A stretch of 64,000 nucleotides of DNA from Phycisphaerales bacterium (lineage in GTDB: Bacteria > Planctomycetota > Phycisphaerae > Sedimentisphaerales > UBA12454), in contig PLMU01000013.1 of assembly GCA_003142595.1 (NCBI GenBank), positions 102,795 through 166,794 of the forward strand, in the 5' to 3' direction. The position numbers and the translations under genes are program-made. This document shows positions 25,038 through 33,295 of this stretch, one piece after another (within the stretch, counting starts at the first letter, position 1; each line of letters starts with the position of its first letter). Below the pieces are notes generated by a model. That model ran no database searches. It was not told the DNA's origin and worked only from the letters and a program-made list of their open reading frames with translations.

Positions 25038-25891
25038 TTTTTAATCAACTGGCCGGTATAGGGATTTATATATTTGACATCAAGCCCACTAAGGTAATTC
25101 CATCTTTGATAACCTGTCGTCATTGTTTTAAATTTTTCCCGGTCATATATGACAAACTTCGTTCGACTGGTCTCAACACCTATTCCAAAATCATCGTGAT
25201 TATCCTGAATAAATCGCCCTGTCGGAGGCTTGGCAATAATATTACCTCTTGTGTTAAAAACATCATCATCTCCGGTGCTTTTTCTTCCACATCTTATTGC
25301 ATGATAAACAAGTTTTCCTGCCGGAGAAAAAACAATGGAGAAAGTTGAAATATCGGTAATGTTCCGGTTATAATTATCATTAGGGTCAAGGTTTGCCGCT
25401 ACGCTGTCGTCCAAATTCGGTTCGGCCAGCGGGTGTTCACTAACCTGATCGCAATGTCTGGGGGTAGTACTACTATGCGAAGTTCTTACCATTTTATCCA
25501 TTACACCAATATTTGAAGGAAGTTTTATCGGTTTATAACCTTCAACCGCAACGAAACCGCACACCCAACCGGTTGAACCGGTTAATTCGTTGCTGTCAAA
25601 AATAATAAAAATCATATACTGGTCTGCATTGTTGGCGTCGCTGTTGTATGCCTTTTGAAATCGGACGCCGGCATACTGATGATTGCTGATAGCCAGTGTC
25701 CGTGCGGTTTCAAGGGCCGCGCTTATCATACTGTCTGCTCCGGTCGAATCGTAAGACTTCTGCAGGGCGTTTATCGCAGGGATAGTAAGGCCGATGAGGA
25801 CAGCGATTATCCCTGCGACGACAAGCATCTCGACAAGCGAAAACGCCGTTTTGTATTTGAGGTTTCGTTTTTTTTTAATTATAAATTTCAT
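25034..25891 (-). CDS. type II secretion pseudopilin, GspH-like
   Basis: About 285 residues from ATG 25891. An ATG at 25927 is also in frame but would overlap the preceding gene by 23 bases, so the inner start is preferred; neither has a strong ribosome-binding site. The signal AFSLVEMLVVAGIIAVLIGL and the following SMISAALETARTLAISNHQY are typical of the GspH (FimT-like) group. Asp-Pro-Asn and Asn-rich loops follow. Confidence 0.75.
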   Translation of the reverse strand: MKFIIKKKRNLKYKTAFSLVEMLVVAGIIAVLIGLTIPAINALQKSYDSTGADSMISAALETARTLAISNHQYAGVRFQKAYNSDANNADQYMIFIIFDSNELTGSTGWVCGFVAVEGYKPIKLPSNIGVMDKMVRTSHSSTTPRHCDQVSEHPLAEPNLDDSVAANLDPNDNYNRNITDISTFSIVFSPAGKLVYHAIRCGRKSTGDDDVFNTRGNIIAKPPTGRFIQDNHDDFGIGVETSRTKFVIYDREKFKTMTTGYQRWNYLSGLDVKYINPYTGQLIKK

Positions 25892-25904
25892 TTTTAAATT
25901 TTTA

Positions 25905-26540
25905 CTAACGGCTGGTAATATCATCATTCTTTTTAGCAGGAATCGTGTCTCCGAAATCTCTGTCAGGACCGGCGGATTCTATCAGTGGAAAATTGTTGCC
26001 TGCGGTCTTGCTGTATGTATATCTAAACGGAGTGCCCCAGGCGTCAACGAAATGCAGCAGCGGATAAAGCGTTTGTACCAAATCAGTATTGAAATAGTAA
26101 AAATATTCTCTTTTCTGGTCGTCTTTATTGGTAATCAACGAGGAATTTATAGAACCTATAATCTTTCTGCTGGCAGGGATTCGATTGAGAAAATAATACA
26201 ACGCCTCGCTTGAAGCATATAAATTGTTATAGTTGGCGGCAGTCAACTGAACCTTGTTCTTATCTGTAACCTTAATGTTAAGGCCGTTAGAATCAGCCCC
26301 TTCAAGTTTGGTTTGGTTATAAGTTAAGCCGGCCTTGAAAGGAAAACAATTGCTGTTTGCATCATAATACTGTTCGAGGGCGGCAGAGAGCATTTCGATA
26401 GTGGACTGGGTCTGTTTAATTTTGGCCTGGGTTTCAGCGTAATCGCCGGCAATATAGAGCCCGGCCGAGAGAATCACCACAATGGCTACAGCCACCAGCA
26501 ATTCGACAAGAGTTATACCGTTTGTTTTAATCTTAATCAT
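25905..26540 (-). CDS. type IV pilin-like pseudopilin
   Basis: 211 residues. Signal NGITLVELLVAVAIVVILSA with Glu5, helix AETQAKIKQTQSTIEMLSAA and ALEQYYDANSNCFPF, the GspG-style pattern of a helix ending in Tyr-Pro-like residues. The C-terminus VDAWGTPFRYTYSK and ESAGPDRDFG is the conserved end of GspG-like major pseudopilins (WGxP, SxGPD). It is the most GspG-like of the set and could be the major subunit. Confidence 0.78.
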   Translation of the reverse strand: MIKIKTNGITLVELLVAVAIVVILSAGLYIAGDYAETQAKIKQTQSTIEMLSAALEQYYDANSNCFPFKAGLTYNQTKLEGADSNGLNIKVTDKNKVQLTAANYNNLYASSEALYYFLNRIPASRKIIGSINSSLITNKDDQKREYFYYFNTDLVQTLYPLLHFVDAWGTPFRYTYSKTAGNNFPLIESAGPDRDFGDTIPAKKNDDITSR

Positions 26541-26575
26541 AAATCTATATAAATCTGCTAAATAAACACCCGCAT

Positions 26576-26690
26576 TGAAAATTGAAGATTTAAGATTTAA
26601 GATTTTTGGAATCCGCCTTGCCTGCGGCGAGCAAGCTTCGGCGAAGCAGTTTTAAATTTTCAATTTTAAATCTTCACTTTTAAATTAAAA
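26576..26690. repeat. AT-rich inverted repeat element with GC hairpin centre
   Basis: Imperfect inverted arms (TTGAAGATTTAA near 26582 and TTTAAATCTTCA near 26666) enclose GCTTC-GGC-GAAGC at 26635-26647. It fills the gap between two pseudopilin genes. It may be a miniature mobile element or a processing or termination signal. Confidence 0.4.
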
Positions 26691-26696
26691 AACGCA

Positions 26697-27641
26697 TCAC
26701 TGAATATTGGGCGCAAAATTACAAATATCATCTTTTGTTCCGTATATGCCGTCAGGGCCTGCGGAAATCAGGATAAACGAATCGGGGTGAACAGGCCTGC
26801 CGCAGCTTCCGGCAGGGGCTGTTGGTGGAATAGGAATCATCGGGTCGCTGATAAAATTGTAAAATGTGCTGCCATCGGGAAATGGCTGTTCATAAAACTT
26901 ATGGTCTTTTCCTCCATTAGCCGGGGATCTCGCAGTTATTATAACATCGTAATTATCTGTATAATTGTATATATTCGCTATATGATATTTCAGATCAGAA
27001 GTGCTAACATCTCGAATCAACTGGGTATTTACCGCAGAGGGATTAGCCCTGAAATACAGGATAGGTGTTCCGATTTTGTAATATTTAGCGCCAATTTTTA
27101 CGCTTTGAGTGGTAAAAGTATCACAAATCATATGTCCGTCCGACTTCAAAGCACCAATAGAAGCGGGTTTGAATATCTGGTTTGGCTGGAAAACACCAAT
27201 GTTTGCCCTGTCCAGATATGGCCCCTTTCTTTTATCGAGATTTGCCTTTGTAGGATTGGGAGGATATAAGATGTCAGCGGAATTTATACCTTTGGCGTCT
27301 GACCTGAAAGTAGAATTTGGTTCAACGCCGAGCAGGTCCATACCGCACATCGCCTCGGCAAGGGTCTGAACGCCGCTGTATGCATAGTCTGGGTGATTAG
27401 GGTCCGGTGGGGAGAGATTATTAGGGTCATAGCCGTGCGAAGGCGGATATTGGCCGAAATCCATTTTGTAGAGAGTCAGGGCGATTTCGATACTGCCGAT
27501 TTGCGATTTTTGTTTGACGTTGCCGGCGTATTTTCTTACCTGGCCCAGGGCGGGCATAAGCAGTCCAATCAGAGCCGCAATAATCGCAAGCACAACCAAA
27601 AGTTCGATAAGAGTAAACCCCTTAATTTTTTCAGCCTTCAT
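26697..27641 (-). CDS. type II secretion pseudopilin with planctomycete C-terminal motif (copy 1)
   Basis: 314 residues. Signal KGFTLIELLVVLAIIAALIG with Glu5, then KSQIGSIEIALTLYKMDFG and QYPPSHGYDPNN, GspG-like helix and proline motif. The protein ends ILISAGPDGIYGTKDDICNF. A paralogue with the same ending lies upstream at 27778. It is longer than the usual 140-residue GspG because of a large central domain with Asp-Pro-Asn repeats. Whether these two copies form one fibre or two cannot be told. Confidence 0.75.
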   Translation of the reverse strand: MKAEKIKGFTLIELLVVLAIIAALIGLLMPALGQVRKYAGNVKQKSQIGSIEIALTLYKMDFGQYPPSHGYDPNNLSPPDPNHPDYAYSGVQTLAEAMCGMDLLGVEPNSTFRSDAKGINSADILYPPNPTKANLDKRKGPYLDRANIGVFQPNQIFKPASIGALKSDGHMICDTFTTQSVKIGAKYYKIGTPILYFRANPSAVNTQLIRDVSTSDLKYHIANIYNYTDNYDVIITARSPANGGKDHKFYEQPFPDGSTFYNFISDPMIPIPPTAPAGSCGRPVHPDSFILISAGPDGIYGTKDDICNFAPNIQ

Positions 27642-27663
27642 AATAAACCCCTTTTTATTTTTT

Positions 27664-27763
27664 TAGCCACTAAGACGCTCCCGTAAGGGACACTGCGTGC
27701 AAGACACGAAGCGTTAAGATAATTATTCTTTTTTTTCTTAGTGACTTAGTGCCTTTGTGGCTA
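27664..27763. repeat. inverted-repeat element TAGCCAC...GTGGCTA
   Basis: Ends TAGCCACTAAG (27664-27674) and CTTAGTG plus CCTTTGTGGCTA (27737-27763) are complementary, with an inner TCCC-GTAA-GGGA stem (27679-27690). From general experience, related TTAGCCACTAAG-type repeats are dispersed in several bacterial genomes. It lies between two pseudopilin paralogues. Confidence 0.5.
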
Positions 27764-27777
27764 TTTTTGCCTGCTTA

Positions 27778-28743
27778 TTAGAAATTACAAACATCGTCCC
27801 TTGTGCCGTAGATACCGTCAGCACCGGCTGAAATAAGGATATAGCCTGTCATATTGTATGGCCGGGCCTGATTAGTTATTTTCCTGTCTGTAATGGTCTT
27901 GTAAAACCACCATCTTCCTCCGTTGTTGGAGCCGGATAAAGATCCGGGAGATGGCAGGGCATTAAAATAATGCTGGACAGCCTGATTTTTTACCGTTCCC
28001 AGAGTAATGAGCTCTTCGTTATCTATGCTGTTATATATATAGGTATTGGCATCTTTGTCAGCAATTGTTATAACCGACGGGTCATTGGTATCTGGAAATA
28101 ATTTTGAACTGGTATTGGCCTTGTAATACAGAATCGGCGTTCCGGCCATTACGGTTTTTCCTTTTGCAACAACATTTCTTACACGATAGATATCCGTTAA
28201 AACCGGCGCCGGCGTAGTCGAGCCGGGATAAGCGTAACTAAGATTAGGAGCAGTAGTAAAATTTGTAAATAATTGGTAAAGCTGAAACACCTCGACATTG
28301 GCGGGATTAAGGTAAGGCCCTTCTCTTCTGGCCAAAGAAGAGTCTATAAGGGATTGAGTTGAACTTTTTGGAGCATTTTTACTTGCGTAAACATCCGGCT
28401 TTTTTTCATCGGCAAACGCATCCCAGGTTGAATTGGGGTCAAAGCCGACCAAATCCCTGCCCAAAAGCGCCTCTGTAAGTCTTTGAGCGCCAACCGTTCT
28501 GCCGTTGGCCGCTGCAGTTCCTAACATTCCCGAGTCCGGATACTGCTGGGTCGGGCTTTCGTTGACGTAAGTTTCCAGCGCGACATCGATGCTGTGAAAC
28601 TCAGCCTTTTGATTGACGTCCTTGGCCAGTTTCCTGACAAGATTAAGCGCGGGCACAAGGATACCCATCAACATAGCAATAACAGCCATAACCGTTAAAA
28701 GCTCGACAATCGTAAACCCAATTTTTCTTTGTTTAGTTTTCAT
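27778..28743 (-). CDS. type II secretion pseudopilin with planctomycete C-terminal motif (copy 2)
   Basis: 321 residues. Signal IGFTIVELLTVMAVIAMLMG with Glu5, and QKAEFHSIDVALETYVNES, closely parallel to the product of the gene at 26697. It ends ILISAGADGIYGTRDDVCNF, almost the same motif as copy 1. The two genes are separated by an inverted-repeat element. They most likely arose by duplication and have diverged in the middle. Confidence 0.75.
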   Translation of the reverse strand: MKTKQRKIGFTIVELLTVMAVIAMLMGILVPALNLVRKLAKDVNQKAEFHSIDVALETYVNESPTQQYPDSGMLGTAAANGRTVGAQRLTEALLGRDLVGFDPNSTWDAFADEKKPDVYASKNAPKSSTQSLIDSSLARREGPYLNPANVEVFQLYQLFTNFTTAPNLSYAYPGSTTPAPVLTDIYRVRNVVAKGKTVMAGTPILYYKANTSSKLFPDTNDPSVITIADKDANTYIYNSIDNEELITLGTVKNQAVQHYFNALPSPGSLSGSNNGGRWWFYKTITDRKITNQARPYNMTGYILISAGADGIYGTRDDVCNF

Positions 28744-28813
28744 TTTATTGGCCTTTCATATAATTGCTTTCTTTATTTTTAATTCCGACTACCGGACTTT
28801 ATATTCTTTTAAA

Positions 28814-30058
28814 TTACATCAGCGATGTAATAATCTTTACCATCGGCAGGAATATCGCGATAACAATGGTGCCGACAACGCCGCCCAGGCCGATAATCAT
28901 AATCGGTTCGAGCAGAGACATAAGCGAGCCGACCAGCACATCGACTTCTTCATCGAAGTTGCCTGCGATTTTGAGAAGCATCTTGTCCATATCGCCTGTT
29001 TCTTCGCCGACATCAATCATATTGACGACAAGGCTGTCGGTAGTTTTCGACAGTCGCAGCGGATTTGCGAACGTATCGCCCTGGCGGATGGCGTTGTGCA
29101 CCTTGCGAAGCATAGTGGAATAGACTTCATTGCCGGATGTGTCGGCGGTGATGTTTATCGCTTCGAGAATCGGAACGCCTGCGCTGATTAGTGTGCCCAG
29201 CGTTCTTGTCCAGCGGGCAACGACAGTTTTATAGGCAATTCTGCCTATAACCGGCATGTGAAGGTTAACGACATCGAGAATATATCTTCCGATGGCAAAC
29301 CTTCTTATCAGCTTCAAAATAAAAACTATCGCAAGCGGAGTGAAAAGAAGCACCGCCCAGCCGTATTGGTATGCAATCCAGTTACTGATTGAAATAAGAA
29401 TATTAGTAATAGCCGGCAGGTCTCCGCCGGACATATCCTTTAATACGGCGCTGAATTTAGGAATAACGCCGAGCATCAAACCCAGAACTATGCCAAAGGC
29501 TGCGCCCATAACAACAACGGGGTAAACCATCGCGCCTTTGATTTTGGCTTTGAGCTTTTGTGCTTTTTCCATAAAGTCCGCAAGTCTTGCCAGAATGACA
29601 TCGAGCACGCCGCCGACTTCGCCTGCGGCCACCATATTGACAAATAGTTTGTTGAAGGCCTTTGGATACTTTGCAAGGGCCTCGGAAAGAGTTGAGCCGC
29701 CTTCGATATCATCGGCAACATAACCGATAACCCTCTTAAAAGTCCCTTTCTTTTGCTGTTCCTCCAAAATCCTCAGCGAGCGTAAAATCGGCAAACCGGC
29801 GTCCTGAAGCGTAGAAAGCTGTCTTGCAAACTGCGTAAGCTGCTTAACTTTTACTCTTCCGCCGGCCCCCTTTCGTGACTTAGGTTTTGCTGCCGTTGCT
29901 TTTCTCTCACGGCCGGCCTCTTTTGTCTTGGGAGGCTTGGTGGGAAAATACCCCATATTGCGGACTTTGCTCAGCGCTTCCTCGCCGCTGAGGGCTTCAA
30001 TTTGGCCTTTCACTTCCTTTCCGCCGGCATCCATCGCTTCATATTGAAAAATCGGCAT
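28814..30058 (-). CDS. gspF: type II secretion/type IV pilus inner-membrane protein GspF/PilC
   Basis: 414 residues, family length about 400. N-terminal MPIFQYEAMDAGGKEVKGQI and the linker rich in Lys and Ala, then the first GspF domain RQLSTLQDAGLPILRSLRIL and the repeat in the second half, WTRTLGTLISAGVPILEAIN, with three membrane segments (KGAMVYPVVVMGAAFGIVLG, an internal one, and the C-terminal VGTIVIAIFLPMVKIITSL). It anchors the ATPase and drives pilus or pseudopilus assembly from the inner membrane. It lies directly after a GspE gene. Confidence 0.95.
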   Translation of the reverse strand: MPIFQYEAMDAGGKEVKGQIEALSGEEALSKVRNMGYFPTKPPKTKEAGRERKATAAKPKSRKGAGGRVKVKQLTQFARQLSTLQDAGLPILRSLRILEEQQKKGTFKRVIGYVADDIEGGSTLSEALAKYPKAFNKLFVNMVAAGEVGGVLDVILARLADFMEKAQKLKAKIKGAMVYPVVVMGAAFGIVLGLMLGVIPKFSAVLKDMSGGDLPAITNILISISNWIAYQYGWAVLLFTPLAIVFILKLIRRFAIGRYILDVVNLHMPVIGRIAYKTVVARWTRTLGTLISAGVPILEAINITADTSGNEVYSTMLRKVHNAIRQGDTFANPLRLSKTTDSLVVNMIDVGEETGDMDKMLLKIAGNFDEEVDVLVGSLMSLLEPIMIIGLGGVVGTIVIAIFLPMVKIITSLM

Positions 30059-30077
30059 ATATCACCTTTTTTACTTT

Positions 30078-31826
30078 TTACTGTTCTTCCATTACCGTTT
30101 CCTTGACAACTTCTTCTATCGTTGTCAGGCCGTTATATATTGCGTTAAGTCCTTTTTCACGGAGCGTTGTCATACCTGTTTTTTTTGCCGCATTTCTAAG
30201 GACGTTTGTCGATGCGTGATTCATTACTAATTCTCGCATCTCATCGGTAAAAGTCATTATTTCGAATATTCCCAATCTGCCTCTGTATCCGGTCCCGTTG
30301 CACTGGTCGCAGCCTCTGCCGTAATAGAATGTTTTTCCCCGCACAACATCAGGCGTTAAGTTAAGCTCCAGAAGCTGCTCTTCTGTCGGCTCATAGGCCT
30401 CTTTGCAGTTTTTGCATATTTTCCTGACGAGCCTTTGCGCGATAATTCCTTCGAGAGTAGCGGTAATCAAAAACGGCTCAAGACCGAGATCGACAAGTCT
30501 TGCGATAACGCTCGGAGCGTCATTAGTATGAAGAGTAGTAAAAACAAGGTGGCCTGTCAGGGATGACTGAGCCGCAATCTGCGCAGTTTCAAGGTCGCGG
30601 ACTTCGCCGACCATTATGATATCAGGGTCCTGACGCAGGATAGACCGCAAACAGCTTGCAAAAGTAAGGCCAATGTCGGGCTTCATCTGCACCTGAATAA
30701 TGCCGTCGATATCATATTCGACGGGGTCTTCGGTGGTAATCAGTTTGCTGTCGATAGTATTAAGCTCTTTCAGGGCCGAATAAAGAGTAGTCGTTTTTCC
30801 ACTGCCGGTCGGGCCTGTTACAATTAAAATACCGTTGGGTTTTTGTATAAGTTGTCGGACAATATTCATATCTTCCGTGCTCATTCCGAGATTTTCAAGT
30901 TTCAAATCGAGCTGCGACCTGTCAAGAATACGCAGCACGACGCTTTCCCCGAACATCGTCGGCAGAATACTTACACGCAGGTCCACCTGGTTGCCCTGAA
31001 CCGTCAGCGGAATTCTGCCGTCCTGCGGCATTCTTCTCTCGGCAATGTCAAGATTTGCCATAACCTTAATTCTGGAACTTATGGCAACGGCTATATGTTT
31101 CGGCGGCGGTATCATCTCATAAAGCACGCCGTCTATTCGATAACGCATCTTGTATTCATCTTCAAAAGGTTCAAAGTGAACGTCAGAAGCCTTGTCCTTT
31201 ATGGCCTGCAAAAGAACAAGGTTGAGGAGTTTTTTTACCGGGTTTGATTCGGCAAGCTCCTTAAGTTGACTAAGGTCGATACTCTGGTCTCTGCCCTGAA
31301 ATTCGGCCAGAAAATCATCCTGCTCGAGCTTGCCAATCAGGTCATTTATGCTCTCTTCTTCTTTGGAATAATATTTTTTGAGCATCTCATCAAGGTCGGA
31401 CGGCGAGGCAACCTTGGCTTTTACCTTAAAACCCATTAGTGTGCTTAAATCGTCGGTGGCCTTGTAATTGTCGGCGCTGTCTATTGCAACCGACATCGTG
31501 CTATTTGATTTATCATAATCCAGCGGTATTACTCTATAGGCGTTAGCCATCTGAGCAGGTATCTGGCTGATAATAGCCTGGTCGATTTCCAAGCCGGCCA
31601 AATCCACATATTCCATACCGCCCTGCGCAGCCAGTGCCTTCTTCAGTTGTTTTTCGTCCACCATTCCCAGTTCGAGCATTACTTGTCCGAGTTGAACCTG
31701 CCCACCTTTTTTCTTTTGAACCGCTAGACATTGATGAACTTTTTCCCTCGTCAGGATTCCCATTTTAACAAGGATTCTCCCAATCGCTCTGCCCCGCAAC
31801 TGCTCCGTTGGAATGTCTTTGGCCAT
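30078..31826 (-). CDS. gspE: type II secretion/type IV pilus ATPase GspE/PilB (copy 1)
   Basis: 582 residues, GGAGG before the ATG. An MshEN/GspE N-domain (RAIGRILVKMGILTREK) is followed by the ATPase: GPTGSGKTTTLYSALKELN (Walker A), ITTEDPVEYDIDG (Asp box), RQDPDIIMVGEVRD (Walker B), GHLVFTTLHTNDA (His box) and the tetracysteine zinc site CKNCKEAYEPTEE with CDQCNGTGYRGR. It powers pseudopilus or pilus assembly from the cytoplasmic side. Its gspF partner lies 19 bases downstream. Confidence 0.95.
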   Translation of the reverse strand: MAKDIPTEQLRGRAIGRILVKMGILTREKVHQCLAVQKKKGGQVQLGQVMLELGMVDEKQLKKALAAQGGMEYVDLAGLEIDQAIISQIPAQMANAYRVIPLDYDKSNSTMSVAIDSADNYKATDDLSTLMGFKVKAKVASPSDLDEMLKKYYSKEEESINDLIGKLEQDDFLAEFQGRDQSIDLSQLKELAESNPVKKLLNLVLLQAIKDKASDVHFEPFEDEYKMRYRIDGVLYEMIPPPKHIAVAISSRIKVMANLDIAERRMPQDGRIPLTVQGNQVDLRVSILPTMFGESVVLRILDRSQLDLKLENLGMSTEDMNIVRQLIQKPNGILIVTGPTGSGKTTTLYSALKELNTIDSKLITTEDPVEYDIDGIIQVQMKPDIGLTFASCLRSILRQDPDIIMVGEVRDLETAQIAAQSSLTGHLVFTTLHTNDAPSVIARLVDLGLEPFLITATLEGIIAQRLVRKICKNCKEAYEPTEEQLLELNLTPDVVRGKTFYYGRGCDQCNGTGYRGRLGIFEIMTFTDEMRELVMNHASTNVLRNAAKKTGMTTLREKGLNAIYNGLTTIEEVVKETVMEEQ

Positions 31827-32138
31827 TTCAGACCTCCAAGTAAATGTTTTCTGGTAAAACTTTATTTACCCTTCTATGAGTAAATATACGCTCATAACAT
31901 CATTATAGCAAGAAAATTACAAATCAGACATCTGGTATTTAATAAAATATAATAAAAACAAACCCACTATTGCATGTTTTATTTTAACTCAAAATAGTCA
32001 AAATAATAGTTATATTTTAATTTTTTAAAATATAACTATCGTCCTGACAGGCACTTTTATTGACATCAAAAAAATCACCAAAATTAGAGACACAACATAT
32101 CTGCTATATCTTATCTCTACCTTGACTGTTACAAAAAA
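31827..32138. other. 312-base gap between pilT and gspE with an AT-rich hairpin
   Basis: No gene is visible. The gap is AT-rich. It contains a 15-bp perfect stem at 32006-32020/32025-32039 (ATAGTTATATTTTAA around TTTT), the best candidate for the end of the pilT transcript. The ATPase gene that follows has its own GGAGG site. Confidence 0.6.
32006..32039 (-). terminator. possible AT-rich hairpin terminator after pilT
   Basis: Perfect 15-bp inverted repeat with a 4-base T loop. It lacks a clear downstream T run in the minus-strand direction, so it may be a processing or attenuation element instead. Confidence 0.35.
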
Positions 32139-33275
32139 TTAGGTAGCAGCCCCAATAATAGGACCGATATTTTCGAGTTCTCTTTTCATTTCCTCGGTCC
32201 TTCCGCCCTGCTTCTTTTCGGCTTTTTCGAGCATAGCACTTGGCTGTCTAGCCTTGTCGAGCAGCTCTTCAAGACTTATTTTATCTTTATCGTAGAGTTC
32301 CCATAGATGGTCATCCAGCAACTGCATACCGAGGTTCTTTCCGGTTTGAATGCTCGACTCAATTCTATAGGTTTTGTTCTCACGAATAAGGTTGGCAATC
32401 GCAGGCGTAACAACCATAAATTCAAAGGCCGCAACTCTACCCTTGCCGACCTTTAATGGACAAAGTGCCTGGCTTAAAACCGCAATAAGATTCGTGCTCA
32501 TTTGCACTCTTATTTGCTCCTGCTGGGCAACCGGGAAAGTATCGACTATTCTGGTAATCGTACCCTGGCAGCCTGTGGTATGAACCGTGCTGAAAACAAG
32601 GTGGCCCGTTTCTGCCGCCCGGAGAGCAGCTTCCATCGTTTCAAGGTCTCGCAACTCGCCGACAAGAACCACATCAGGGTCCTGTCTTAGAACTCTTCTT
32701 AGCGCCTCGGAGAAACTGGGCACATCAACGCCGACCTCTCGCTGGTTAACGATAGATTTTTTGTGCGGATGGTAATATTCGATAGGCTGCTCAACCGTTA
32801 CGATATGGCGGTCGAGGTTTTCATTAATATAGTTAATCATACTGGCAAGTGTTGTGGTTTTGCCGCTGCCGGTAGGACCTGTAACAAGGAATAGACCTCT
32901 CGGTCTGCGACAAAGCGCTGAACAAATCTTAGGCAATCCAATTTTGTCAAAGCTCATCAATTCAGAAGGTATCAATCGCAATACAATTGCTACATTGCTT
33001 CTCTGGCGGAAAATAGATGTTCTGAACCGTGCTTTGTCTCCGAACGCGAAGCCAAAATCTGCTCCGCCGACTTCCTGAAATTCCTCCTGTTTTTTTTCAG
33101 GGGTAATACTCTTCATAATAGCGGCAGTATCCTCAGGCTCGAGGACCTTGGTCTCCAGCGACCTTAGCCTGCCGCCAACTCTCAATGTCGGCGGTCTGCC
33201 GACAGTAAGATGCAGGTCGGAACCGCCCATTTTTATACATGCGTCAAGAAGCCTGTCTATATGTACTGTTGCCAT
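32139..33275 (-). CDS. pilT: twitching-motility ATPase PilT
   Basis: 378 residues, AGGATT before the ATG. The PAS-like N-domain (GGSDLHLTVGRPPTLRVGGR) precedes the ATPase: GPTGSGKTTTLASMINYINE (Walker A), VTVEQPIEYYHPHKK (Asp box), RQDPDVVLVGELRDLETMEA (Walker B) and GHLVFSTVHTTGCQGTITR (His box). PilT retracts type IV pili. Its presence beside two PilB/GspE ATPases argues for a dynamic pilus rather than only a type II secretion apparatus. Confidence 0.93.
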   Translation of the reverse strand: MATVHIDRLLDACIKMGGSDLHLTVGRPPTLRVGGRLRSLETKVLEPEDTAAIMKSITPEKKQEEFQEVGGADFGFAFGDKARFRTSIFRQRSNVAIVLRLIPSELMSFDKIGLPKICSALCRRPRGLFLVTGPTGSGKTTTLASMINYINENLDRHIVTVEQPIEYYHPHKKSIVNQREVGVDVPSFSEALRRVLRQDPDVVLVGELRDLETMEAALRAAETGHLVFSTVHTTGCQGTITRIVDTFPVAQQEQIRVQMSTNLIAVLSQALCPLKVGKGRVAAFEFMVVTPAIANLIRENKTYRIESSIQTGKNLGMQLLDDHLWELYDKDKISLEELLDKARQPSAMLEKAEKKQGGRTEEMKRELENIGPIIGAAT

Positions 33276-33295
33276 AGTAAAATCCTATCAAAATA

